Shown piece after piece: positions 55,093 to 64,000 of a stretch of DNA of 64,000 nt. Under the pieces are notes generated by a model that was not told the DNA's origin, did not search any database, and saw nothing but the letters and a program-made list of their open reading frames with translations. The translations under genes were made by a program, and so were the position numbers. The number at the start of each line of letters is the position of its first letter. Within the stretch, counting starts at the first letter, position 1. Location of the stretch: the NCBI GenBank assembly GCA_016793095.1, contig JAEUJQ010000052.1, positions 124,001 through 188,000 of the forward strand, written 5' to 3'. The stretch is from Myxococcaceae bacterium. GTDB taxonomy: Bacteria; Myxococcota; Myxococcia; Myxococcales; Myxococcaceae.

Positions 55093-57412
55093 TCACCTCG
55101 GGTAGACGGGCTTGAGCACCACCCGGTCGCGGCCGGGCTCGCCCACGAGGAGCGCGCCGTTGGGGCCCGAGTCCCAGATCACGCGATCGCCGTCCCGCCG
55201 GATCGCCTTGAACTCGAACGCGCCCGACACGGGCAGCTCGACGGTCGCCGGGAGCTTGAGGGCCTTCGCCGGGGCCCAGTCACCCAGCTCCGGGCCGCTG
55301 CCCACCACGAAGGACCCGGCCGGCCCCTCGAACGTCACCGTTCGTTTCTTCGCACCGGTGCGCCACTGGGCCTGCGCCTCGGCGAACAGGGCGTCGTACC
55401 GGTTCGGCTCCACGCGCGACACCACCACCCAGACGGACATCGGCGTGGCGGTGCCGACGTTGGCGCTGCCGGGGGGCACCAGCTCACGGAACTCGGGCCC
55501 GTTGAGGGCAGTGCCAGGCACGGTCGGCCGCACTCCGTCCTTGCCGACGAGGATGATCGCGAGCTGCGAGCCCGTCACCCGCATCACCGCGAGCCCGTCA
55601 GCGCCCGCCTTGAGCACCACCGGAACGCCCTCTGACAACGCAGGGTTCTGCTTGCGGGCCTTCAGCCAGAAGGCGATCTCGTCCTTCAGGGGATGCGCGC
55701 GGAAGACCATCGACTTCCGATTCTCGGGCTCCTTCGCGCCGTCGAAGCCCACCTCGGTGCCCCAGGCGAGGGACGGCACGCCACGCGCGGTGAGCAGGAA
55801 GGCCAGCGCGCCGCGAACCCGGCTCAGCTCGCTGTTGCAGATGCTCATGAGGCGCGGCAGGTCGTGGTTGTCCACCAGCGTCACCAGGCGCGACGGATCG
55901 GGGTAGCGCCGATCGTTCGTCAGCACCGCCCCCAGCTTCGCCGGCGCGTCGCCGCGACAGAACACGTCGCCGATCGCGAAGCCGAGCGGGAAGTCGAACA
56001 TCGACGTGAAGCCGCCCTGCGCCCAGGCGGTGGCCACCACCGAAGGATCGCCGTCGAGCTGCTCGCCCAGGAGCGTCACGCCCGGCGCCGCCTTCTTCAT
56101 CTCGGCGTTCCAGGTGGCCCAGAAGTCGAGCGGCACGTGCTTCACCGCGTCGAGCCGGTAGCCGTCAGGTCGAACCCGCTCGAAGCCACCTCCGCGAGGC
56201 GTCTGTCAGGTACTTCACGACGTCGGCGCGCTCGGTGGCGAGATCGGGCAGGCCGTGCACGTCCCAGGTGGTGAGCTGCACCGGATCGTTCCAGTCGGTC
56301 ACCCCGCCCTTGCGATGAAACCACTCTGGCCTCTGCGTGAGCAGCGGCGCGTCAGGGCCCACGTGGTTCAACACCAGGTCGAGCACGAGCTTCATGCCCC
56401 GGCGATGCAGCTCGTCCGACACCTTCACGAGCAGCGCCTCGTCACCGAAGCGTGGCTCGATGGTCGTCAGATCCCAGGTCCAGTAGCCGTGGAACGCGCC
56501 GTAGCCGTGCCACTTCGTGGTCCGCATGCCGAACACCGGCGAGAGCCACACGGTGTCCACGCCGAGCTCTTCGAGCCAGTCGAGCTTCGACAAGAGCCCC
56601 TTGAGGTCACCGCCGTGGAAGCCGTGCGGATCTCTCGGGTCTGCGTCGCCGTCGTTGGCGCGGTCGCCGTTCGCGAACCGATCGACCATGACGAAGTAGA
56701 TCGAGCGCGGAGAGAGGCGCTGGCCCGTCGGCGTCGGAGCGTCCTTCGGAGCGTCCTTCGGGGCCTCTCTCGGAGCCTCTTTCGGAGCCTCCTTCGGCTT
56801 CGACTTCGTGGGAACGAGCTGGCCCGGCATGAGGGGCTGCTGGAACGACGCCGGGGCGCCCTGGTCGGCAGCGCCTTTCTCACCACCGACGAGCAGGCCG
56901 TCCATGAGGCTCGCGAGCCGAATGGCGATGTCCTGGGACGCGGCGTTCATCGCGGCCCGCTGCTTCTCGTGGTCGTAGACGAGAACGACCGGCACCTCGA
57001 ACGCGTCCTTCGTGGTGACGCCGCCACGCCTGGCGGCGGTGAGCGCGGCGCCGACCTCCCACCGGTAGCGGCCGTCGAGCTGAGAGAAGAAGTGCACCCG
57101 CAGCTCGACGAGGAGGACGTAGGGCGCGTCGGGCTGCGAGGCCTCGAGGGCGGCCCGGCGGGTGTCGGTGATGCGCTGGTCCTTGAGCACCTCGAGCGGA
57201 GCCTCGACCACCGAGAGGTTTCGCTCCTCGAGCGTGCGGGCGATCGCCTCCTTCAGCGTGTCGGGCGCGGTGGTGGGCGCGCCGGAGTAGGTGGGATCGA
57301 CGATGTAGCCTACGAGAATGGGCGTCGCGTTCTCGAGGCGCTGGCGGGGCACCTTCGGCATGCACGACAGCGCGAGCGAGCAGAGGAGCAGGAGGGCGAG
57401 GCGGGAGCGCAT
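55093..57412 (-). pseudogene. Lipoprotein-amylase (GH13), frameshifted
   Basis: Two frames together form one protein. Frame 1 starts at ATG 57412 (overlapping the outer-membrane gene stop): signal peptide and lipobox (SLALSC), a domain of about 200 residues resembling lipoproteins of unknown function, a KEAPKEAPREAPKDAPKDAP linker, then the first half of an alpha-amylase barrel (YFVMVDRFANGD, DLVLNHVGPD region I), ending at the stop at 56165. Frame 2 (to 55093) holds the rest: GYRLDAVKH (region II, nucleophile Asp), GEQLDGD (III) and VTLVDNHDLPR (IV). One extra base near 56165-56180 would explain the break. Otherwise complete. Sequencing error cannot be excluded. Confidence 0.75.
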
Positions 57413-58902
57413 CAGAACCACCCTTCCGACTCGAGCGACAGCAGGTGGTGCCACGCGAGCGTCTGTGAGGGGGTGAAGACGTTGAACTGGTCGAGCCGCT
57501 CGGCGAAGGCGTTGCCGAACGCGGCGTGCATGGTGCTGTACTGGAAGCCGTAGAGCAGGCGGATTGACGGGCGTGTGTAGATGCCGCGGCCGGTCGGGTT
57601 CAGCACGATGCCCGTCTTCACCTGGACGGTGTTCCTCACGTTCTGATCACCGAACTCGAGGCCACGCGCGTCGGGCAGCCCCTGCGACGAGCGGAAGAAG
57701 GAGTCGTACTGCCCTCGGAACAGGTTGCCGTTGAGCGAGCGCTCGTGCGCCACCGAGCCCTCGAGCAGCACGTGCACCACGCGGGTGAGGTAGAGCTGGA
57801 AGCGGGCGACGGTGGACATGTACACGCGGTTCGCCTCGCTCGCGGTGATGGCGTCGGCGAGGTCGCGATCGCTGCCGTAGACTCCCGCCAGCACGAGGTC
57901 GAGGCGGTCGGGCAGCAGGCCGAGCTGCATCTCGTCGCCGAGCAGCAGCGCGTACCGGTCCCTCGTGAGGTCGGCCGAGTAGATCGTGACCGACTGCCCG
58001 TTCCAGGTGTCCGAGTAGAAGTTCTGCGGGTGCAGCCGCTGGTAGCGCGCGAAGAAGTTGTTCCATCGCAGCGGGCCGAAGCCCCCGAAGCCCACGTACC
58101 CGACCCCACGCCACGAGACGTTCAGCGCGCCGGCCTGCTGTGGCTGCGGGAACCGATCGAACATGCCCGGGTTCTCTTCCAGGAAGCGGCGCAGCACTTC
58201 GCGGCGGGCGAAGTCCTCGTACCTCACGCTCGGGGTCACGTACGACGAGAAGCGGTTCCCGGCGATGAAGGGCTCGACGCCCACCTGGCCTCCACCACCG
58301 AACTCGAAGTGATCGTTCACGTGGACCCGGGCGGCCGCGCCCGCCGTCAGCACCGGCACGTACTGCGCGCCCCGCAGGGTGAAGCCCGAGTCGCCGACCG
58401 TCACCAGCAGATCGAGGTGGTCGGAGATGTAGCGACCCGAGAGGCCAATGGTGTCTTCGAAGAGCTGCGCGGGCCGGAAGTCGTAGAGCCCCAGATCGCC
58501 GAAGAAGAACTGCTGCGTGCCGAGCTGCCAGATCAGGTTCGGCGCGAGGATGTTGCCGGCCCGTGCGTAGAGCTGGGAGAGCCGGAAGCTGCTCAAGAAG
58601 CCGTTGATCGGGTCGGCCGTCGAGACGGTGCCGCCCTCGATGCGCGCGTGCAGGCTGGCCCAGATGTCGGTCGTGCCGGGCGGCGCCTGGAGCAGGTCGA
58701 GCTTCATCTCGAGCGCCGCGTAGGTGCCCTCGTTGAGCAGTCGCCCGTACAGGTTCCAGAAGCCGAGCCGGCCGTTGCCGCCCTGGAAGTCCGGGCGGGC
58801 GCTGATGCGGTAGTAGCCGCCCGCGCTGAAGCGGCTATCAGGCGCCTGGGCGAGCGCGGCCGAAGAGACGACGAGGAGCGCTGCGAAGAAAGATCGGTTC
58901 AC
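57412..58902 (-). CDS. Outer-membrane beta-barrel protein
   Basis: 496 residues. Signal peptide (FFAALLVVSSAALAQ), then amphipathic beta strands with abundant Tyr/Phe/Trp/Gly (FWNLYGRLLNEGTYAALEMK) and a C-terminal aromatic residue (SEGWF) as expected for BAM-inserted porin-type barrels. In a maltodextrin locus it may be a sugar-specific porin (maltoporin role), but the sequence does not show LamB motifs. Its stop overlaps the amylase start (TGATG). Confidence 0.7.
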   Translation of the reverse strand: MNRSFFAALLVVSSAALAQAPDSRFSAGGYYRISARPDFQGGNGRLGFWNLYGRLLNEGTYAALEMKLDLLQAPPGTTDIWASLHARIEGGTVSTADPINGFLSSFRLSQLYARAGNILAPNLIWQLGTQQFFFGDLGLYDFRPAQLFEDTIGLSGRYISDHLDLLVTVGDSGFTLRGAQYVPVLTAGAAARVHVNDHFEFGGGGQVGVEPFIAGNRFSSYVTPSVRYEDFARREVLRRFLEENPGMFDRFPQPQQAGALNVSWRGVGYVGFGGFGPLRWNNFFARYQRLHPQNFYSDTWNGQSVTIYSADLTRDRYALLLGDEMQLGLLPDRLDLVLAGVYGSDRDLADAITASEANRVYMSTVARFQLYLTRVVHVLLEGSVAHERSLNGNLFRGQYDSFFRSSQGLPDARGLEFGDQNVRNTVQVKTGIVLNPTGRGIYTRPSIRLLYGFQYSTMHAAFGNAFAERLDQFNVFTPSQTLAWHHLLSLESEGWF

Positions 58903-58950
58903 GCGGGCGGTGCTGATAGCCCACTCGCGACGCCGTTCGAAGGCTCGTTT

Positions 58951-59295
58951 TCAGATCCGGTCGAGCGCGGCCTGCATGCGGCCCACCGAGTCCAGCAGGC
59001 GCACGTCAGGCTGCTCGAAGCGCAGGCCCATCGCGTCGGCCGACGCCCACATGACCCGGCTCAGGATCTCGATCGGCTCGCGCTGCGTGGGCAGCTCGAG
59101 GCGCACCGGCACCAGCGTCATCGGCGGCAGCGGGTGTCTGGTCAACACCCCGACTCCGCTCTCGCTCACGTCGCGTGCCTCGTCCGCGAGCCGCAGCCCG
59201 TCGCACACGATGCGAACGGGGAACGACACTGGCACCCGGGTGTGCCGTCTCGCTTGTGAATAGCCCGGCCGCTTGCTCACGAAGATCTCGACCAT
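58951..59295 (-). CDS. PilZ-domain protein
   Basis: 114 residues from ATG 59295, behind a GGGGGAG site; a longer frame from 59400 lacks such a site. The PilZ cyclic-di-GMP motifs are present: RRHTR (RxxxR) near residue 17 and DVSESGVG (D/NxSxxG) near residue 41. A single-domain effector that could link cyclic-di-GMP to the sugar locus or to motility. It lies between the debranching-enzyme and outer-membrane genes on the same strand. Confidence 0.85.
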   Translation of the reverse strand: MVEIFVSKRPGYSQARRHTRVPVSFPVRIVCDGLRLADEARDVSESGVGVLTRHPLPPMTLVPVRLELPTQREPIEILSRVMWASADAMGLRFEQPDVRLLDSVGRMQAALDRI

Positions 59296-59403
59296 CTCGC
59301 GCTCCCCCAGACCGACGCCGGGGTTGTCGCGCAGCGCGATCGGTTTCGCAACGGCAGCCAGGCGGAAAGTGCGAACTCCAGGCTGGCTGGAGTTTTCCAC
59401 TCG

Positions 59404-61881
59404 TCACTTCGACTCGAGGATCACCATGGTGCGCGGCTTGAGCGTGTACTGCCCGGACACCGCGGTGGGGCTCTCGAGCCAGATGTTGTTCGACTGCCGC
59501 GCGGGCAGGGTCATGGTGGTCAACGTCGAGGGCTCGTCCCAGTAAGACTGGGTGTCGAGCACCCGCGTCCAGGTCCGGCCGCCTGGGAGCGTGAAGGGCA
59601 CGTCGAAGGTCTCTCCGTTGATGAGGATGGCGAGCTCGGGGCCCCTCGTCCGGTCCCAGTAGTGCAGCATGAGCTGCTTGGAGCCCCAGTCGACGGTGTC
59701 AGCGTTGGCGGCGCTCTTCCACGAGAACGGCGCGGCGGTGCCCGGGTCGGTGGGGCCGCCGTACTCCAGAGGCGCGAACGCGTACGCGTGCGCCTTGCGG
59801 AAGGCGATCATCTTCTTCACGAAGTCGTGCATGCGGTGCCGCTCGTCCTTCGACTGGAAGGTGCCCCAGTCCATCCAGTTCTCAGCGACGTCGGCGCGCG
59901 TCGAGTAGGCGTTGTTGTTGCCCAGCTGCGTGCGCATCCACTCGTCGCCAGCCCACAGCAGCGGCGTGCCGTGGCTCACCATCATCGCGACGAACATGTT
60001 GCGCATGAGCTGCCGCTTCATGCCCTCGTTGTTGCCCCAGTTCCGCGAGCGGTTGTTGTTCTCGCCGGAGTCCTTCTCACACCACGACGAGTTGGGCTCG
60101 GTGCAGCAGATGGGGTTGAGCGGCCCGCAGCCGTTCTGCTTGTTGTCGTACGAGAACAGGTCGTACATCGTGAAGCCGTCGTGCACCGTGACGAAGTTGT
60201 ACGAGTGGTACGGCTTGCGGTTGTTCCAGCGGAACCAGTCGGTCGAGCCGGTGAGGAAGAAGCCGCCGTCTTTCACCTCGCGGCTGTTGAGCTTGAACTC
60301 GTCGCGGTTCCAGAAGGCGCGCCACCAGTCGCGGAACCGGCCGTTCCATTCACCCCACCCGAACCCGGGCTTCGACGTGGACGCGGGGAAGAGGCCGATG
60401 CGCGTGCCGAAGCCGTTGGACAGCTCGTTGTTGTTGGGCCCGTTGAACGACTTGCTGAGATCGTACCCGCCGGCGGCCCACGGCTCGGCCACGATGCGCG
60501 TGTTGTACTTCTGCAGCGTCGCATCATCGACCACGTCCTGGAGCACGGTGTTCTTCGGCTCGTCCCAGGCCCAGTACTCCTGATCGCGCTCGCCGAGCAC
60601 CGGCGCGAGATCGAACCGGAAGCCATCGACGTGCATCTCCTCGACCCAGTACCGCAGCGAGTCCATGATCAAGCGGCGGAAGGGCTTGTGGTTCGGCCGC
60701 GTCTGATTGCCGACGCCCGAGTTGTTCCAGTAGCGGCGGCGGTTGTTCGGATCGAGGCCGTAGTACGCGTTGTTGTCGAACCCGCGCATGGTGAAGAGCC
60801 CCACCACCTCTTCGGGATCGACGTTGGTGAGCGAGGTCTGCGTCACCCAGGGATCCGGGTTGAAGTCGAACTCCAGCTTCTGGCGCCAGAAGCCGCCCTC
60901 GCCGGTGTGGTTGTAGACGACGTCGAGCATCACCTCGATGCCGTTCTGGTGGAGCTGATCGACCATCCACTTGAACTCGTCGATGATCTCCGCGTTCGCC
61001 GCGTCGCGCTTCCACGAGTACGTGTTCTCGGCGATGAAGAACGACAGCGTCGAGTAGCCCCAGTAGCCCCCGTCGATGGGCTTCTCGAAGGGCGGCATGA
61101 TGTGGATGGTGGTGACGCCGAGATCCTTCAGGTACGCGGCCTTCTCGCCCAGGCCACGCCAGGTGCCCGGGTGATCCACGCCAGAGGCCGGGCTCGCGGT
61201 GAAGCCCTTCGGGTGCAGCTCGTAGACGATCATGTCGTTCCACCGCCGGCCCGGCGCTTCGCCTTTGATGCGCTGGTCGCGCCACGCCGCCTCGTTCTCG
61301 CTCCAGGTGTACCGGCTCTTCACGACGATGGACTTCGCGGCGGCCGCGTACGTCGACTCGGTGCGCTTGGGGCCCGTCGCCACGCTGCCCTTCGACCAAT
61401 CGTGATCGCGGTGAATCGCCTTGCCGTACGGATCGAACAGCAGCTTGTTCGGGTTCATCCGGTTGCCGTCGGCGTCCACGTCCGCCTTGAAGCCCGTGAT
61501 GGTGCCGGGGACGAACTCCTTGTCGTAGACCCAGTTGGGGCCGAAGACGATGAACCCGTAGTGCTGGCCGATGCCGACGCCCTCGACGTACAGGTTCCAC
61601 ACGTCGCCGTAGCGCTTCATGGGGAACTGGCGGGTCGGCGTGTTCGACTCGGTCTTGTCGGAGTCGAAGAGCAGCAGCTCGACGCGCTCCGCCCGCTCCG
61701 AGAAGACGGCGAAGTTCACGCCCTTGTCGATGATCGTCGGGCCCATGTGATCGAGGTTCTCGATCTTCTGGGCATCGAGGGACGGCGCCTTGTCCTGGGT
61801 CTGGTACAGGCGCGCGCCCGTCGTGGGTCCGCACGAGAGGACGGCGGCGGCGAGGCAGAGAAATTGGATGAGACGGATCAT
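59404..61881 (-). CDS. Secreted glycogen/maltodextrin debranching-type GH13 enzyme
   Basis: 825 residues. Lipobox AVLSC at the N-terminus (residues about 12-17). CBM48/isoamylase N-domain (about 45-180), then a GH13 barrel with all catalytic regions: DVVYNHTGEG (I), GFRFDLAPV (II, nucleophile), AEPWAAGGYD (III, acid/base) and VTVHDG (IV). The order resembles GlgX/isoamylase-type debranching enzymes, which cut alpha-1,6 links, but a lipoprotein form points to extracellular starch or glycogen breakdown. Divergent to malK. Confidence 0.85.
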   Translation of the reverse strand: MIRLIQFLCLAAAVLSCGPTTGARLYQTQDKAPSLDAQKIENLDHMGPTIIDKGVNFAVFSERAERVELLLFDSDKTESNTPTRQFPMKRYGDVWNLYVEGVGIGQHYGFIVFGPNWVYDKEFVPGTITGFKADVDADGNRMNPNKLLFDPYGKAIHRDHDWSKGSVATGPKRTESTYAAAAKSIVVKSRYTWSENEAAWRDQRIKGEAPGRRWNDMIVYELHPKGFTASPASGVDHPGTWRGLGEKAAYLKDLGVTTIHIMPPFEKPIDGGYWGYSTLSFFIAENTYSWKRDAANAEIIDEFKWMVDQLHQNGIEVMLDVVYNHTGEGGFWRQKLEFDFNPDPWVTQTSLTNVDPEEVVGLFTMRGFDNNAYYGLDPNNRRRYWNNSGVGNQTRPNHKPFRRLIMDSLRYWVEEMHVDGFRFDLAPVLGERDQEYWAWDEPKNTVLQDVVDDATLQKYNTRIVAEPWAAGGYDLSKSFNGPNNNELSNGFGTRIGLFPASTSKPGFGWGEWNGRFRDWWRAFWNRDEFKLNSREVKDGGFFLTGSTDWFRWNNRKPYHSYNFVTVHDGFTMYDLFSYDNKQNGCGPLNPICCTEPNSSWCEKDSGENNNRSRNWGNNEGMKRQLMRNMFVAMMVSHGTPLLWAGDEWMRTQLGNNNAYSTRADVAENWMDWGTFQSKDERHRMHDFVKKMIAFRKAHAYAFAPLEYGGPTDPGTAAPFSWKSAANADTVDWGSKQLMLHYWDRTRGPELAILINGETFDVPFTLPGGRTWTRVLDTQSYWDEPSTLTTMTLPARQSNNIWLESPTAVSGQYTLKPRTMVILESK

Positions 61882-62160
61882 GAGCTTGAAGGGGTCGAGG
61901 CGGCCGGCAGATCGCTGTACCAGAAGACCCGGGCGCGCGCACAGAGGGTCGCCGGCCGCTCGCCCGCGTCAGCCAGCGCCCGATCGAACGATGCGCTCGA
62001 CGGCGCGGCCCACTCCGACCTCCTCGCGAGGCGGTCTGCGAGGGCGGGGGGAGCGAGGATGACGGTCCTGGCCACACCGTCCGCGGTGAACCGCGGGCTG
62101 GAGCGCCGTGTCAGAAGGAAAGGCACGCCAGCCGAGACGGGCTCCTGTACCCTGCCGCGC
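61882..62160. promoter_or_regulatory. Divergent intergenic region of the maltodextrin locus
   Basis: 279 bases between the debranching-enzyme gene (minus) and malK (plus). Promoters for both should lie here. I see no clear operator palindrome or -35/-10 pair. Confidence 0.4.
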
Positions 62161-63222
62161 GTGTCTGGACTGCGACTGGTCGGAATCAAGAAGAGCTACG
62201 GCGACAACCCGGTGGTGAAGGGCGTCGATCTCGACGTCGCGCCGGGCGAGTTCCTGGTGATGGTGGGCCCCTCGGGCTGCGGCAAGACGACGCTGCTCAG
62301 GGTGATCGCCGGCCTCGAGCAGGTGGACGCGGGTCAGGTGCTGATGGACGGCCAGGACCTCACGCCCCTGCCGCCGCGTGATCGGGACGTGGGCATGGTG
62401 TTCCAGAGCTACGCGCTCTACCCGCACATGTCGGTGAAGCAGAACCTCGCGTTCGGGCTCGAGCTGCGCCAGGTGCCGCCCGCCGAGATCGACGCGCGGG
62501 TCGCCGAGGCCGCGAAGATGCTCGAGCTGTCGCACCTGCTCGATCGGAAGCCGAAGGCGCTCTCGGGCGGCCAGCGGCAGCGCGTCGCCATGGGCCGGGT
62601 GATCGTGCGCCGCCCGCGCCTCTTCCTCTTCGACGAGCCGCTCTCGAACCTCGACACCGCCCTGCGCGTGCAGATGCGGGGCGAGCTGGCGCGCCTGCAC
62701 CGGCAGCTCGGCGTGACGATGATCTACGTCACCCACGATCAGGTCGAGGCGATGACGCTCGCGACGCGCGTGGCGGTCTTCAACAAGGGAGTGCTCCAGC
62801 AGGTCGGCCCGCCGCTCGAGCTCTACCACCGGCCGGCGAACACCTTCGTCGCCACCTTCCTCGGGTCGCCGTCGATGAACCTCTTCGAGGCCCGGCGCGA
62901 TGGCTCCCGGTTCGTGGGCCAGGGCTTCGCGCTCGAAGCGCGTGGTGAGGTCACTGGAGAGGTGAAGCTGGGCCTGCGCCCGCAGGATCTCAGCGTCGCG
63001 GCCGACGGACCCTTCTCGGGTGAGGTCGAGGCCGTCGAGCGCCTGGGCTTCGACGGCTACGCGTTCCTCAAGACCGCCGCGGGTCCGCTCGCGGCCCGCT
63101 TCGACGGCTCCGTGCCGGTGGACGTCGGCCAGCAGGTGAAGGTGAAGCCGCTGGGAGACGTGGTGCACCTCTTCTCCGCCGACGGCGCGAAGGCGCTCTG
63201 GCACCCCGAGGCCCGGCGGTGA
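62161..63222 (+). CDS. malK: Sugar ABC transporter ATP-binding protein, MalK/UgpC-type
   Basis: 353 residues from GTG 62161. Walker A VGPSGCGKTTLLR, Q-loop FQSYALYPHM, signature LSGGQRQRVAMGR, Walker B LFLFDEPLSNLD and H-loop VTHDQVEAMT are intact. The C-terminal regulatory domain (about 240-350, TOBE-like) is typical of maltose/sugar importers. It precedes the binding-protein gene, whose GTG overlaps its stop. Confidence 0.85.
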   Translation: MSGLRLVGIKKSYGDNPVVKGVDLDVAPGEFLVMVGPSGCGKTTLLRVIAGLEQVDAGQVLMDGQDLTPLPPRDRDVGMVFQSYALYPHMSVKQNLAFGLELRQVPPAEIDARVAEAAKMLELSHLLDRKPKALSGGQRQRVAMGRVIVRRPRLFLFDEPLSNLDTALRVQMRGELARLHRQLGVTMIYVTHDQVEAMTLATRVAVFNKGVLQQVGPPLELYHRPANTFVATFLGSPSMNLFEARRDGSRFVGQGFALEARGEVTGEVKLGLRPQDLSVAADGPFSGEVEAVERLGFDGYAFLKTAAGPLAARFDGSVPVDVGQQVKVKPLGDVVHLFSADGAKALWHPEARR

Positions 63223-64000
63223 CGCGGCTGTCGGTGCTCGCGCTGCTGATGGCGACCGACGGGCTGGCGGCCGAGCCGCTCAAGCTCTGGCACGCGTACC
63301 GGGGCGGCGAGGAGCAGGCGATCGAAGCCGCGGTGAAGAGGTACACCGACAAGACCGGAGTCCAGGTCGAGCTGCTCTCGGTGCCCTACGACGCGTTCTC
63401 GTCGAAGCTCACCAGCGCCATTCCCCACGACGCGGGGCCCGACGTCTTCATCTTCGCCCACGAGCGGCTGCGGCAGTTCCACCGGCTCAAGGTGATCGCG
63501 CCCTCCACCGGCCGCCTCGATCGCTCGAAGTACATCAAGAGCACCGTCGACGCCCTCGAGGTGGACGGCGAGCTGTACGGCTACCCGCTGTCGCTGAAGA
63601 CGCTGGCGCTGTTCCTCAACACCGAGCTGGTGCCCGACGCCCCTACCACCACCGACGACTGGCTGAAGGCCCTCGAGCGCACGACCGATCCCTCGAAGCC
63701 GCGCTTCGGGCTCGCCTATGCCGCGGGTGACTTCTACCTGCACGCGCCGTTCGTGTTCGGGTTCGGCGCGAAGCTCTTCGACGACACCACCGGCCGCGCC
63801 ACCTTCGACACGCCGGGCATGGCGAAGTCGCTCGCCTTCGTGAAGGGCCTGCAGGATCGGGGCTTCCTGCCGCAGGAGGTCTCGGGCGCGCTGGTGAAGT
63901 CCCTCTTCAACGAGGGCCGCGCGGCGATGGTGATCTCAGGGCCCTGGTTCACCGGTGAGATCGACCAGGCCGTGAAGTACCGCATCGTGCCGTTGCCGAC
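63219..64000 (+). CDS. Sugar ABC transporter substrate-binding protein (partial at window end)
   Basis: The frame starts at GTG 63219, overlapping the malK stop, and runs off the window after 260 codons. Short signal peptide (VTRLSVLALLMATDGLAA). Mature part follows the MalE pattern: LKLWHAYRGGEEQAIEAAVK, GVQVELLSVPYDAF, GPDVFIFAHERL and YGYPLSLKTLALFLNTELV. Periplasmic binding protein for maltose-like oligosaccharides; permease genes presumably follow. Confidence 0.8.
   Translation, partial: MTRLSVLALLMATDGLAAEPLKLWHAYRGGEEQAIEAAVKRYTDKTGVQVELLSVPYDAFSSKLTSAIPHDAGPDVFIFAHERLRQFHRLKVIAPSTGRLDRSKYIKSTVDALEVDGELYGYPLSLKTLALFLNTELVPDAPTTTDDWLKALERTTDPSKPRFGLAYAAGDFYLHAPFVFGFGAKLFDDTTGRATFDTPGMAKSLAFVKGLQDRGFLPQEVSGALVKSLFNEGRAAMVISGPWFTGEIDQAVKYRIVPLP

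Noticed and set aside
55093-57412. Two separate amylase genes
   Set aside because: Each half lacks conserved regions that the other supplies, and the frames join within a few codons of the nucleophile.

Overview
The window is high-GC bacterial chromosome with dense, short-spaced operons. It looks myxobacterial (Myxococcota/Myxococcales). The grounds are a Hanks-type kinase with a zinc ribbon, an FHA-GAF-cyclase, GYF/J-like/PilZ multidomain proteins, a WGR plus TIGR02996-type protein, VWA/thrombospondin-type-3 surface lipoproteins and an NtrC-type two-component pair. No rRNA, tRNA, CRISPR array, IS element or prophage was seen. The content is chromosomal housekeeping mixed with lineage-specific signalling and surface genes.

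Layout. 0-6.8 kb: two J-domain-like proteins, a HEAT-repeat protein, then proC, a DivIVA-domain gene and a YggU/DUF167 gene, a membrane MA-type metallopeptidase, and a PilT-like protein that has lost its Walker A. 5.8-8.3 kb: an RlmI-like methyltransferase, an amidohydrolase-fold protein lacking most metal ligands, and a 56-residue Cys-rich protein. 8.3-12.0 kb: Ser/Thr kinase and FHA-GAF-cyclase, co-oriented. 12.1-14.6 kb: a Suppressor-of-fused-like protein overlapping truD. 14.7-17.2 kb: ECF sigma, putative anti-sigma and a bactofilin-like membrane protein. 17.4-21.4 kb: a lipoprotein, a tandem-repeat array, and a fur-family/dmeF/PAP2 operon whose DmeF carries a very large His-rich loop. 21.5-24.5 kb: pruA and a pyrimidine-nucleoside phosphorylase. 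24.8-33.6 kb: a three-gene minus-strand operon of YqiJ-like OB-fold membrane protein, flotillin and a giant DUF3686/AAA+ ATPase. This is the most system-like locus in the window. 33.7-38.4 kb: BKACE enzyme, guaB1, rarA and an SDR. 38.4-44.3 kb: sigma54 response regulator, histidine kinase, diguanylate cyclase, GT2 glycosyltransferase and ChbG/HpnK-like deacetylase. 44.4-48.9 kb: secreted proteins and lipoproteins including a TSP3/VWA protein. 48.9-53.2 kb: fadI-fadJ-methyltransferase operon behind a recognisable promoter with a palindromic operator. 53.8-64 kb: a maltodextrin locus with a secreted debranching enzyme, PilZ protein, outer-membrane protein and frameshifted amylase lipoprotein on the minus strand, and malK and a sugar-binding protein gene (running off the window) on the plus strand.

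Cross-cutting observations. Near-identical palindromes of the form TTGAC-N6-GTCAA overlap candidate -35 elements upstream of both the BKACE gene and fadIJ, suggesting a shared regulator. Gene 3' ends have been tandemly copied downstream in at least two places; one copy set carries in-register stop codons. Several proteins look like catalytically dead versions of known folds: amidohydrolase, PilT-like ATPase, receiver domain and J domain.
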